Source: Ciona intestinalis (taxonomy: Eukaryota > Chordata > Ascidiacea > Phlebobranchia > Cionidae). Taken from it: a DNA stretch of 64,000 bases. Made by a program: the position numbers and the translations under genes. Position 1 is the stretch's first letter. Each line of letters begins with the position of its first letter. The stretch is taken from NCBI RefSeq assembly GCF_000224145.3, contig NC_020173.2, positions 2,487,096 through 2,551,095 on the forward strand. The letters are read 5' to 3'. The notes below the pieces were generated by a model. It did no database searches, was not told the origin of the DNA, and saw only the letters and a program-made list of their open reading frames with translations. Positions 37,501 through 49,500 of this stretch are shown piece after piece.

Positions 37501-40500
37501 ATTCCAAACAGGACTGGGCAACACTTGGTTGTTAAACTCAACATGAACTGCAAGCTCACCAATTGAACCACCATACATGGAATACCTGAAATATATTTAA
37601 TAATTGAATGAATTCTATTCTATTCTATTCTATGTGGGTGAGGTCCCGCAGCGTGGCACGCTATGGGCCCTAGGATTTAGGCCATAATTGACCCATTACC
37701 ACAACACCTGGGGTGCTATAATTGAATGAATAAATGGCACTTTATTTATTTTCCTAAAGCACCAACAGGAGTTAAAGTCATAGGTGTCCTACTTTATGGA
37801 GGTGTGTGAAACAGAACATTTATGTTATACTGATTTCCTTTTTTCGGTGCATGCGAGGATAAAGCAAGTTCTGTTTATTCATTCCTGCTGACCATTAAAC
37901 ACTCATCCAATTTTGTGGGTGTTTGTTTCTGACATTACGGCCACAATTGAGGCAAGAATCTCAAACCAAGTTTTAAGGTGTGCACCCTAATTACAATCCT
38001 ACAAAGAAACAGGACAATAATAATGCATACAGTATTGTAATTGGCGTACCTCAATGTACGTTCTCATTCCTTACCCAAACCTAATAAAGCAACTATTATA
38101 TCCGACTCACCAAAATGACAACGTCACACAAGCGTTACCACTCCCAGGCACAAATGGAGTCATAACTCTTCCAGTGTCGCCTGCCACTTGCCCTGTAGCT
38201 TCAGCATAAATGTAGAACCCCTCTCCATTATTAGTGTGGTCACCATTGGGTCCTGTTAATGCAGATGGGGTTTCCCCTGACCAGTGAATCCAATTAAAGT
38301 CACCTGCCATAGAAATCATACATTTAGGAATCTTATATAGCAGAAAAATTATTAGTTTTGCCTAAAGTCATAAACCAGCCTCTAATCAGGGCACTATTTC
38401 AACCAAAACTCACTAGAATGTTATTCTAAAAGCTTGATAAATATTTTAACTTAAGTTTACGCAACCGTTGTGATAGTTATGTGCCATTGTAAACCTGACT
38501 TCAATACATTTATACTTTATTAAGCTCTGTCCTTATAAGTTTAACTCTGTTAAAATTAATGGTTACATTAATATTAAATCTTTCCATGTTTTTTTCCATG
38601 GCTGATAATTTAGAAAACTTATTAGTGACCACTGAGTTGAAATAATCGGTGTTAAGTGTCTTCCTCATTGAAGCATACGCCCATAATGGTAGCAGTGACG
38701 AGCCCTGAACACATAACCTATCGGTTAGAGGCAGGTGCACTTGTGCTATGCCGTAAAATTATCCACATTTGAAATAAAACAAAAGCAAAAATCATATCAA
38801 CTGTACCGGTAACATCATGCGTATAGCTGCATATTGGGTCCGACATATCTTCAAAGTCACAACTCCCCTTCAAATATTCACAGGATAACCCAACATAACC
38901 AACATCACAATTACATGTATAGGATTGGTATCCATCCATACATACACCACCATGCTGGCAGGGATTGCTGAGACATTGGTCAGCATCTAAGAGATAGTGT
39001 CAAGTTAAAACATGGTGCATAAAACATAAATTTTCTGGTCAGTGTCAATATAAATATAACATATAGTAGGGTGGGGGGAAGATGGGACACCTTAAGCACC
39101 TAATATCTAAATATCCTGATCGTGTTTTAAACAATTAACAACGGTCTATGGGAGTCGGAGGATATATTTTTATAATTCTTTTAATGTTCTTTCTTTACTA
39201 CTAAATGAAACGAGGAAATGGAGTTAAAAGGTGTCCCATCTTCCCCCACCCTACTTTATGTAAGATAGGACTTTCATTTCAAGTTGTATCTTACATATGG
39301 GCTGTCAAGTTTATGTTGAATTTAAAGCATGTTTTAACGATTGATATTATTTTAAATCACAATATTTAGTATACTGAATTACATTAAAACTCCTGTTTAG
39401 GGTGTCTTTAAAACACACGCTTTTTATTTAATGTTATGGGTCTTGCGATATACTTGTATTGCCAAATTTATGGTGTCATTTTTGTAAATACCATATTTTG
39501 CCTCTGGAATTTAAAGTCAATGGAACAGGAATGCAATTGTACTTTGTCACATAAGTTATGTAATAGAGGCATTTGGCATTCACTGTTAGGTTATAGTTAT
39601 AATATCTTAGACAAACTTTAAGTTTTTTTATGAGTAATTAAATTCTGTTTATTTCATGGAAAAAACAGAAATAATGCCTATGACATCATAATCAAACCAT
39701 TTTCGCAGTTAGTTCCGGTCCACTGATCAGTGCAAATACAGAGGTAGTCATGCGTGTCATCCTCAATACAAGTTCCTCCATTATGACACGGTTGACTGAA
39801 ACAATTGCTGAATTCTATGATGTAATAATAAGTGAGTGTAAGACAAAAAATCACACACTGTAATAGCTTAAGTCTGACTGTGGCATGGGAGTGGCAACAA
39901 TGGATAAGTCACTCAAGTTCCCATCCACAAGGATACAAATAAATAACCAAACCAATCAAAAGTTATGTCTACTTATCCACACACTGCAGTAGCTTCAGCA
40001 GCTCGACTGGAAGCATCGGAGTGGCAACCATGGATAAGTCACTCAAGAATATAAATGACCAAAACCAATGACAAATTGCGCCATCTCATGCACACACATA
40101 TCTCACCACAATGTCCAACAGATATGATGACATCATCGATAGCTATGTCATCATATTGTATTGCAGCAGGTTTCACAACTTCAAATGCAATCTGAAATAA
40201 GTAGGGAAGACATTTTTACACTTTTCTCTTCGTCTGTATAATAACTAAATTTTAATAATCAAGCATAAAAAAAAGTAATTTTCACCCTATTTAGGACATT
40301 ACTTTTAAAACTATCATCCTACATTTTAGCCGAAAACAGCATGTTTAGTCATGGCTGATACTTTGCCATTTCCAAATTCTCATGTTTCCTTATAAATCTT
40401 ACACACCCTCAAAAAAAATATTTAAGACCCCTCATATACAATAATATACCCACCTTATATGGAGTTGTTGCACTTATTTCAATATTTCCTTCCAACCAAT

Positions 40501-43500
40501 CAGATCCTTGCTTACCAGAGCGTGACCATGCCGGAATAGAATTAGCATTAACCTCTTCTGAGTCAGTGATATGAACGTTTAATGTTCCACTAGCCCCTCC
40601 TACCATCCAATACCTGTGTGATATATTATTTTATGTCACAGTGGTTAGCATGTCTGCCTCTAAGCTAAACGTTTCGGGTTCAAGGCTCCGGGCTGCTACC
40701 ATTGTGGCCTGTGAGCGTATATGTCCTTAGACAAGACAGTTGTCCAAATTGTCAGCCATATAAAAAATCCTCCCAAAGCTACAGACATGTTAACTCGTAA
40801 GTGGGCATATAACAACTGTCGAAATATAAAAAGTTATAACAACTCTATGTAGTATTCATTTTTACATACATACACTCAATAAATCCAAAAAGCAGGTAAA
40901 AATATTTGTAGTCAACAACAAAGTTTCATGGCTTACCAGAAACTTATATTGGTACATGTAGATATAGCTGATGTTGGTAAAGTAGATGAATACAAGATTC
41001 CTCTGTCACCATTGGATGAAGAAAAGGCATTCGCAAACCAATAGTTACCTTGAAAGTATATAGTACTGTGGGGTAAGATGGGACACCTTATAGGACAAAA
41101 TATTACAATATCCGGATCGCATTTTAAACAATTAACAGCTGTCTATGGCAGTTTTATAAATCTTTGAATGTTCTTTATTTACTACCAAATGGAACGGGAA
41201 AATAGAATTAAAATGTGTCCCATCTTCCCCCATCCTACTATCTAACTTTAGATGGTGCCATAGTTTAGTGGTTGGTCTTATAGCTGAAGGGTAGTGAGTT
41301 CAAAGCTCTGTAATGCCACCATTGTGGATGTGATGGGCAAGACACATGACCGTAGATGCTTGAACAAAGTGTTCACAAATTGGTTATCAATATTATCAGC
41401 CATTCACAAAAAAAAATTATATGATTTTAATGTTCCAAAATTTGTGTCTGTATAAAAAAATATTGTTTATTTTTTTACCTGTGTCTCCTGTTGTGTGGTC
41501 AGCATTAGGCCCTGTGAGAAAGTTAGGAGTTTGACCAGATGTTAATTCCCATTTAAAATCAGCATGGATGTCAGTGCTGTAGTCACAACTGGTGAGGTCA
41601 AAGTCACAACCTCCTGAAGCAAACTCGCAACCATAACCTTTCCAATCTGGAAAGAAACTCGACAGTGAGCATATGTGAAACACTTAAGTAGACCATAAGG
41701 TAGGTTACGTATTGTTTATAGTAGAAAATAGATAACTGAGCAATATATATGCATTCTATTTAGTTTTCTAACATTTTATAAAATACTACGTTAAACATAA
41801 TTAAAACTCTGCATAAACTGCCTCATTGGAGTTTTGATCGTGGTACCCTAGCTATTGGTGTAATGGGACAATATACCTAAATCATCCTACACAGATGAAC
41901 ATAATAAAATACAATTATAAACTTACCATCAGTACAGTTGCATGCGTATCCATTCACAAGATCAGTGCATGTCCCTCCATTTAAACAAGGGGTAACCAAA
42001 CATTCATCAATCTCTATTTCACAGTAAACCCCTGTATACCCAGCAGCACAAATGCAGTATTTACTATTCTCAACTGGAACGCATGTACCACCGTTTTCAC
42101 ACCGGTTCAATCCACCATTGATACATTGGTCAACTAAAAACATGGGTACAAGTGAGTTTAGTAGCAGTAGTGTAAGCTGACTTATGAAACTACTAAGCAT
42201 GAGTTAAACCTTGGTTGCAGAAACTAAGGTGTTTCACTATTTTAATTTTATATAGCATGTACAATGCTGTATAAATTTACACAATCTAGTTTAAAATTTA
42301 CAAAAAGTATCAAAATCATTAGTTACTCAATAAATGTCACAAGTTACAAATGAATTATTACTTATTTGTGCTATAACTACACCAAAACTTACAAAAGTTA
42401 TATAAAATGTCTATAAAGACCTTTTTTTAAAATATTTATTCGAATTGTAAACACCTAACAGCTTACTCTGGTATATTTAGCCAACTCATGCTGAAATCCA
42501 AGGTCGCCTAATATCACATGCAATACCACACCTACATTTTTAACATCTGACCCACCAAATTCACAAGTTGTCCCATGGTAACCAATACCACAGAAGCATT
42601 CATAGCTGTTGAAACCATGTGTGCAGTTGCCACCATTACTACATGGGTTCGAGGCACATTCATCAACATCTAGCTCACACTGGACTCCTTCCCAGCCCTG
42701 TACGCAGTCGCACACATGTGTGTTGTTTGGGAATGGAATGCAGTATCCTCCATTCTTACACCAATCCACACCAAGTGAACAGATCTCATAATCTAAAAGA
42801 TGGCAACAAATTCCAGAAATAATATATTTTTTGTAAAATAATTTGAAAACTCGTACGTGTGTCATAATGTACATAAAACCTTGGCCACTGTTTAACTTTG
42901 GCCTGGACAAAGTAGTCTGCAGACTATATACCAGTTGCACACGCAATTTTTTTAAAAAAGTTTTTGGTTAACCACGCGTAGTTTGTTACATATATGCCAA
43001 TCGGCATAAATTAACAAGGTTAAAATCTGTATCAAAATATACTTAAACGTTAACAAATAATATCTAAACGTTGTTTACGAATTCACGCAGAATGCTTACA
43101 CGGGTGCTAGCTAAAAATATTGAAATTATGCGAAAGATGCACATGCTTAAATATCGGTACACTTACCACAGCCACCCGTAAAGACAGAAACGTCATCGAT
43201 TGCAATATCTCCTTCGTTATCAAACGGTGAACGCTTTGCAGTTCCTTCAAACGCAATCTAAGAAATATTTTTAAAAAACTTCCTTATTATACGGGAGATT
43301 CCCATAAAGGGCATTCCCTTATACGCGAAATAAATTTATTTTGGGGAGGCATATTTAGCAAGTAACTTAATATTGCTTTGTCTATTGGATTTCGCTCGCA
43401 TGGATCGAATACATGCTAGCTCGTATACATTTCGATAAATCGTATACATTTCGCTCGCAAAGATCGTATACATGCTACCATGAAATATAACGACGAAACG

Positions 43501-45790
43501 AAATCTATACAAATGCGTTTAAGAACAAACCATAAAATCATCTAAGGTAAAAAAGTGCGGCCGTTAAATTCAAGAAACAAACGACTAAAAAAACAAACGA
43601 CTATAGATGTGATCTGCATATACTTATATAGTAGGATGGGGGAAGATGAGACATCTTTTCGTTCTATTTTCTCGTCATATATTAGTAAAAAAACAAAGAA
43701 CATTTAGAGAATTATTAAACCGTTTTCTCACGACTCTCATAGACCGTTGATAATTGTTTATAACACGCTAAGGATATTTGGATATTATGTGCTAAAGGTG
43801 TCCCATCTTCTCCCACCCTACTATACGAAATTACTATTCGAGTTAAAATGGATGCGTGTATAAAGAGTAGGCAAACACCTTACCATGTAATCTAAGGGGA
43901 AGCTAATATTGACTTCACCCAAAAGCCATTGGTTTCCTTGGTCACCAGTGACACTCCACACTGGATTGTCGTAGTAATAGGGAGGGGGGTCAGTTATGAC
44001 GTAGACATTTAACGTCCCGATGTCATCACCAAACATATGATAGTAGAACTGCAAAGTGGCGCAAGCATACCCACTTTCAAATAGATGAGGTGTCGCAGTA
44101 CGACCAAGGTCACCGTTACCTGCTCGACTGGAATCCATGTACCAATACTTGCCTGCATAATGTGTAGTACAATTAAAATAGAGCATTTATTAGTTTGTAT
44201 CAACGGCCAATGTCTGCTTGATATCGTAATCGAAGAAATTAATAAGTTTTTGTTATGTTATAATGGCTTTGAAGTAGGTAGAACATAGCAGGCCTACTGT
44301 GGGGGATGATTGGATACCTTTAGCACCTAATACTCAAATATCCCGATCGTGTTTTTAACAGTTGACAACGGTCTATATAGGAGTCGTGAGAATACGGTTC
44401 TATAATTCTTTAAATGTCCTTTGTTTACTATCAAATGCGACGAGAAAATAGAGTACAAAGATATGCCCCATCTTCCCCCACCCAACTACAAGTGTTTTAA
44501 TAAAAGTCGTAAGTGTTTTCAATCGTTGATGTAAAATAACAAAGTATATATGTATCATACCAGTGCCTGTTGTGTGGTCTCCATCTGGTCCGGTGCCAGA
44601 TGTCAAATGGTCCCCATCCCCGATGCCCCACCCAAGTTCCACAGAAACATCATTGGAAAAAGCACAATTGTTCTGTTCAAAGTCGCAGGAGAATAGACTG
44701 TTCGTGCTATCTGTAACATACAAAACTCATGTTATTTCGAGTCATCAGAATCGTGTAGGGGTGTGTGTCCTTCGAGCAAGACACTACCTAAAATCCTGCG
44801 TTCAATAATGGGCTGTCGGAGGCCCACTTTAAATAGAAGGGATAAAAAACGATCGGGCAAATAAAAAAACATACTTGATAACCTGTAAGCGGGCACGATT
44901 TGCATTAATTACAAGCCGTATTATATTTTCTAACGCTGCCACGCTATGCGAGGATAAACAAATAAAAAAAGAAAGAAAAAGGAAACAGGTCGTTTCATTT
45001 ATCGAGAGATGCTTTCTGCGTACGACCTTAATTACCGATAACCCCTTACGCGCCCCACTGTACAAGGGTATATATTTACTTTGACTTTTCAGCAGCTCAC
45101 AGTAACCAATTTCGAACAATACAAAACACAAGAAGCGAAAAAAACGACAGTAGACAGCCCACAAAAGTTTAAAAAGCGAACATATATATATAGTAGGGGG
45201 GGGGGGGGGGGGGGATGNNNNNNNNNNNNNNNNNNNNNNNNNNNNNNNNNNNNNNNNNNNNNNNNNNTATGGTATGGGGGGGGAGATGGGACACCTTTAA
45301 TACATAACATCCAAATAGCCTGATCGTGTTTTGAACAATTAACAACGGTCTGTGGAAGTCGTGAGGATACGGTTTTATAATTCATTGAATGTTCTTTGTT
45401 TACTACCAAATGGAAGAAGAAAACTAAACGAAAAGGTGTCCCATCTTTCCCCACTATACTATAACTTATTTGACAAATGGCACGACTGTTAAGTATTCCG
45501 TCAGACTGTAAACATAGGTAAAACTACTCAATAATTTAAGAGATAATATTTTTAGAGCATTCCTTGTCAAATGTAAATATTCTGTCTAACTCATTTTCGA
45601 CTTCGCTTGCTCCTGAATAAGTTTATTTCCTAATATATTTTAAACTAGTTATACGGTACACGTAATGGACACCCTCTAACTGTTTAACAAATTCGTATAT
45701 AGAGTCTCCAAAAGCGTAATGTATTAAGTGAAATTACCAACCTGATAATCTGGCTAAAGATAGTAGTAATAACACGATAAAAGTCTCCAT
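31545..45790 (-). CDS. MAM/EGF/mucin-like single-pass membrane protein, 1243 residues
   Basis: Twenty-three minus-strand exons: 45742-45790, 44561-44710, 43884-44152, 43167-43257, 42556-42792, 41927-42133, 41479-41646, 40937-41048, 40454-40613, 40107-40191, 39698-39814, 38807-38986, 38111-38303, 37442-37585, 36876-36997, 36269-36338, 35576-35733, 35084-35308, 33812-33958, 33152-33325, 32506-32685, 31983-32249 and 31545-31771. They total 3732 nt with no frame break. Order: signal peptide (METFIVLLLLSLARLS), MAM1 (to about 186), 4 EGF, MAM2 (about 347-509), 2 EGF, MAM3 (about 590-761), 4 EGF, MAM4 (about 913-1079), Thr-rich stalk (about 1080-1168), membrane helix near 1180-1205, and a short tail ending NPLYQL. 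Several EGFs have the calcium-binding DECxxxPCxNGGTC form. NPLY (1238-1241) is an NPXY endocytic/PTB motif. Domain borders are phase 1. I know no exact orthologue; an adhesion or endocytic receptor role is inferred. Confidence 0.93.
32700..33090. repeat. Degenerate repeat cluster in a MAM4 intron
   Basis: Three related stretches (about 32705-32825, 32845-32940 and 33035-33090) share cagtagggtctat or its variant, atggtag(t/c)acc(a/c)t and gtgt(t/g)ggggtaatgag. In inverse they match the gatttaggcc ... cccattacccc fragments elsewhere in the window. Confidence 0.55.
34266..34534 (-). mobile_element. tRNA-derived SINE, cut by a gap
   Basis: The minus-strand element keeps its body and tail (inverse of acttactttatcctcgcg, acgacagtcgttat, acgagttaccatgtatgtt, ttggagcaattgccgttaag). 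The tRNA-like head is lost in the gap at 34535-34639. A further tail fragment lies at about 34010-34110. Confidence 0.85.
34535..34639. other. Assembly gap (105 N)
   Basis: The gap begins inside a SINE, so the missing bases are probably the SINE head and flank. Confidence 1.
35928..36246 (-). mobile_element. tRNA-derived SINE, near full length
   Basis: Minus-strand head tggcaccgtggcacagttgg, B-box-like gggttcaaggc, body gttcttaagcaagacacc and ttgctccaaccc, and tail with the inverse of cttactttatcctcgg. It abuts the end of another copy at about 35870-35925, so two SINEs lie in tandem. Confidence 0.85.
37246..37378 (-). mobile_element. MITE, gtggggaagatggga family, copy 3 (internally shortened)
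   Basis: Inverse orientation: ends gtgctaaaggtgtcccatct followed by tcccccaccc, starts ggttggggaaagatgggaca. It is about 60 bp shorter than full copies. Lies in a MAM3 intron of the MAM/EGF gene. Confidence 0.8.
38545..38755 (-). mobile_element. Degraded tRNA-derived SINE
   Basis: Recognised by tggctgataatttag, agtgaccactgagttg, cataatggtagcag and the gcaggtgcacttgtgctatg remnant of the head. More diverged than the neighbouring copies. Confidence 0.6.
39065..39255 (+). mobile_element. MITE, gtggggaagatggga family, copy 4
   Basis: Full copy with nearly perfect ends: tagtagggtggggggaagat and its inverse catcttcccccaccctac, TA flanks. Between EGF exons of the MAM/EGF gene. Confidence 0.9.
39845..40075 (+). 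repeat. ~115-bp tandem repeat, 2 units (MAM/EGF gene intron)
   Basis: Each unit contains acacactg(t/c)a(a/g)tagctt, gactgtggcatgggagtggc or its variant, and atggataagtcactcaag. The same unit recurs twice at 63265-63475 in the last gene. Confidence 0.8.
40635..40830 (+). mobile_element. tRNA-derived SINE
   Basis: Plus-strand head with cagtggttagcatgtctgcc (A-box part) and cgggttcaaggctccgg (B-box part), body ctaccattgtggcc, gacaagaca and attgtcagccata, tail gttaactcgtaagt. In a MAM2 intron. Confidence 0.75.
41065..41240 (+). mobile_element. MITE, gtggggaagatggga family, copy 5, next to a splice acceptor
   Basis: Starts ctgtggggtaagatgggac and ends gtgtcccatcttcccccatc. It lies about 15 bp upstream (in the sense of the minus-strand gene) of the acceptor of exon 40937-41048. 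Confidence 0.85.
41262..41405 (+). mobile_element. tRNA-derived SINE, diverged
   Basis: Head gatggtgccatagtttagtg, B-box-like gagttcaaagctc, body ccaccattgtgg and gggcaagacac, attatcagccatt. It follows MITE copy 5 directly. Confidence 0.65.
43630..43822 (-). mobile_element. MITE, gtggggaagatggga family, copy 6
   Basis: Inverse orientation full copy: starts gtaggatgggggaagatgag, ends gtgtcccatcttctcccacc. Intron between the MAM1 exons. Confidence 0.85.
44296..44488 (+). mobile_element. MITE, gtggggaagatggga family, copy 7
   Basis: Starts actgtgggggatgattggat, ends gccccatcttcccccaccca. Diverged at the left end. Intron between exons 2 and 3 of the MAM/EGF gene. Confidence 0.8.
45193..45470 (+). 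mobile_element. MITE, gtggggaagatggga family, copy 8, with an embedded gap
   Basis: A tagta start runs into a G homopolymer of about 19, then 50 N at 45218-45267, then a second start (gggggggagatgggacacct) and a complete body ending at ccccactatact. Either two copies or one copy mis-joined at the G run. In intron 1 of the MAM/EGF gene. Confidence 0.75.
45218..45267. other. Assembly gap (50 N)
   Basis: Placeholder gap inside MITE and G-run sequence. Confidence 1.
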
Positions 45791-46045
45791 AATCAACCAC
45801 CTAGTAAAGCTACATTTGCTAAAGGCCTTAAGCGTACGTTTGGTGGTTTAATAGTCACCTGCATTGGCAAACATACGACGTGCATGGCTTGTTGTCTTTG
45901 CAAATAAATGATTGCAAAACACCACATATCAATCATCGGAGATTATTAAAAGAATTTACGGAACATGGATGTGACGCCTGTTGTTCATTAATGATTTTTT
46001 GCACGATATATTTCCAGCTGCATTCCATATTTATGCAAGTTAACA

Positions 46046-46238
46046 GTTTGGGGAATGGGAAGATAGGGACATCTTTTCGTTCAATTTTGTCGTCCTATTT
46101 CACAGTAAATGAAGATAAATTAAAGAATTATAAAATCATATTCTTACGACTCCCACAGACCATTGTTAATTATTTAAAACACGATCAGAATATTTGGATA
46201 TTATGTGCTAACGGTGTCCCGTCTTCCCCCCAAAACAG
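46046..46238 (-). mobile_element. MITE, gtggggaagatggga family, copy 9, in a divergent promoter
   Basis: Inverse orientation: ttggggaatgggaagatagg to gtgtcccgtcttcccccca. It sits between the MAM/EGF start (45790, minus) and the UBXN7 start (46581, plus). Confidence 0.85.
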
Positions 46239-46580
46239 TTTTTAAGAAAAAACACTTTTAAGAATTTAAATACAATAACAAAGGTATAAACTACACATCT
46301 ACGCTTTAACGTCAAACCAATAACCAACACCATTTGACCAGCAACGCAAAATAATGGTTACAAAAAATTAGACAACTTCCCCACTTACGTGACGTCATCC
46401 GCTGACGTCAGATGAAAATACAGCAACACAAAAAAGGAAAAAGGGACAGAAAGATAAATGCGGGAAGAAAGGCCATAATAATTCTTCACGTTGTGAGTTA
46501 TAAGTCTTATTATTATGCAACGAGTTATATAATTTTGAACAAGGAATATCGTCAAAGAGGTAAATTAAAACTGCTTTAAC

Positions 46581-49500
46581 ATGCCGGCGAGTCAAAAATT
46601 GGTTAACGAGTTTATATCTATAACAGGTAAGCTTCTTTTACTATACCGTATGTTATTTTGCCTTTAATTCCCGTATTTTCGTTACTATCATTATATTTTT
46701 CGTTAAAATTTATCGTATGTATACAAATCGTACACAGAATGCATATTATTTTGTTATATACATATCGTGTTTTCTTTAGGTAGCGATGAAACAACTGCAA
46801 ATCATTTGCTCGAAGCCTTTTCTAACAACTTAGAGTTAGCAGTGTCGAATTATTTGGATGAAAATGCGTCAAAAAACAACTCTGAAAACGGTAATTTTAA
46901 AATGCAGTTAGACGTATTTCTGTTTTTATATGTATTTGCCCTAGGGCAAATTTTTCATTGCAAAATATCTATACCAAACCTTAAATATAGTCCATATATG
47001 GGGAAGATATGGACATACTATTGTTTAGTTTGTCAAATTATTGACTTTGAAAACATCTTTCCATTCCAGGTTCCGCAGCATCCAAGAACAATAAAGATAA
47101 AGTAAGAGCACCAATCCCACAAACCAGAGGTATATTTTCCAATACAATTCAGTTGTTTTCATGTTTACTTTTAGTTGTCAAGTAAAGTGGTTGGTTTTCA
47201 CTCCCAACTAAAATATGCTCAAGGTATTGCAGTGTGTGGATAAGAACAACTTTACAGTTCTTGGAAAATCCTTTGTTTGAAAATATTAGAAACCACAATT
47301 TTATTTCTCGCATCGGCAAAAAAATTCTCTGCCAACCTCTTGTATAAATTTAACCATGTGGTGTATGAAACAGAACACTCTTGTTATAACGACTGTCGTT
47401 TTCCGGCCACGAGAGGGTAAACTAGTTTATATCCATTTATTCAACCACATGTGTACTTGTAATGTGTTTTAAATTACATGGAAGAGAACATAATATGATA
47501 TGACTTATCCTCGCAACTTTAAAAATCATAAATGCTTTCATTAGCTTATATTGCAAACGCTCTAACCACTGTCCATGACATTGATTTGGTCATAGCCCCA
47601 AATATCTCAAATAACCTAAACAATTTTCTGCAGGTGTCCTTGTGGAAGAGTCTCATACATGGACCCCAGCACCCCGCAGAAGACAACATTCAGTTTTTGA
47701 CGGCTTCCGTAATTTTAAAGCAGAAGCAGGTTGGTTTATTGGATGTGCTTCAAGTTTTAGATTAAAATTCCTGGAAACTTACTGTTGCATTTAGAAAATA
47801 TCATAAATTTGCCACAGGACAGTTAAGGTCTGTGAAACAAATGTCTGCTGTACAACGCTTATGTGAACAGTTAAGGTTAATAAGAGCATTTTAAGCAAAG
47901 TTTTAGGTGTAATTTTTTCTCAGTAATTTTTCAGAGTTCTTCAGTAATTTAAGATTGAGTTGATCAATAAGAAATCAAATGTTATAATGCCAATTTTGCT
48001 GTAATTCCAATGTAAACAAAATTGTTGGAAAACGTTTTCATTCTTGATCTCAATATAGATGATACAACAGGTTCTACGGACAAGAACGTTAAAAGATTGG
48101 AAGATTTATTTCGTCCACCGTTGGATATGATGCATCGTGGTTCCTTTGAATCAGTAAGTTGATGGGTAGTGTTAGCATAGCTCAATGCTATAAGCTTGTA
48201 GTTGTTGTATTTGTTTTTTTTTCTATTATAAGCATACTTTTAAAATAACTCAACAGTGAGCATGATGTGTATAAATACACCGTGTGTGTCTGGTGTATAA
48301 GAAGACACTTATGTTATAACTCGACAATGAGCATGTGGTGTATGGATATACCTTTTGTGACCAGTCAGATGTATAAGAAGACAGCCATGTTATAACGTGT
48401 CAGTAAGCATGAGGTGTATGATTACAGTTACACTACGTATGCCCAGTTTATAAGAAGACCCAATGTTATACCTTTTGATTGACAGGCAAGAGAAGAAGGC
48501 ACAAAATCAAAGAAATGGCTTCTCGTAAACATTCAAAACACAAAAGAATTTGCATGCCAAGTATTAAACAGAGATGTTTGGAGCAGTTCTTCCGTGAAGA
48601 CGATAATAAAAGAAAACTTTGTGTTTTGGCAGGTGTGTAATAATGTGTTGGGTTCAAAACTGTAAGACTGTGATATAAATGTCGCCAATCTATGCTGCTA
48701 TTTAGTATTTATAAGAGTAATAGGGTTAGCTAGAGTTTCCTTATATTTTGAACCTTCGTTGGTTACTTTAAAAAAAGTAGCAGGCTGGCTTCAACTAAAG
48801 TCCATGTAGTAGCAATGGGCTTTGGGTAACGGGTCAAAGCTAGCTTCAATCCCAAGACCCTGCTGAACCGCATTACTCCTTACTGTTACCCATATAGATT
48901 AATAAGTGTTTAATGCAAGTCATTATTCAACATTGTATGCAACCATTTTTGTTAATTAAATATTGATTTAAGGATCAAAGTTTTGCCACGTTTGTTAATC
49001 AAGTGAAAATAATTAAAATAATATCAAATCCTTACTTTACATTATAACACATCATGTTCTTCGTAGGTCTACAGTGATAGTTCTGAAGGCGAAAGGTTCA
49101 TGACGTTTTATTCAATAAATGGTTGGCCTCATGTCTCAATACTTGACCCACGTACTGGGGGAAGGATGGGCGTGCTAACCAATATAACAAAGGATTCTGT
49201 GATACAAGAAGGTGATTGTTATGTATAATGATGGGGAATGTTGTTTATTACAAATGCACTGCAACTGGGTAGTACATCTTCATATTGAGTGTCATAAATA
49301 ACAGTTGTGCAATAATAAAGTAATGTAATAACTTTCTAAAATCATTCTTTATATGAACACTGTTTTAGGTTTTTTTTTTTATTCTTTTATATAGTGTCTT
49401 ATTATTATGCAAGGGGTTCTTAAAATACATAATGAACTGCAAAAGAAAAATACATATGAACTGCACAGTAAATATAGACCATTGTGTATCATTTAGTCCG

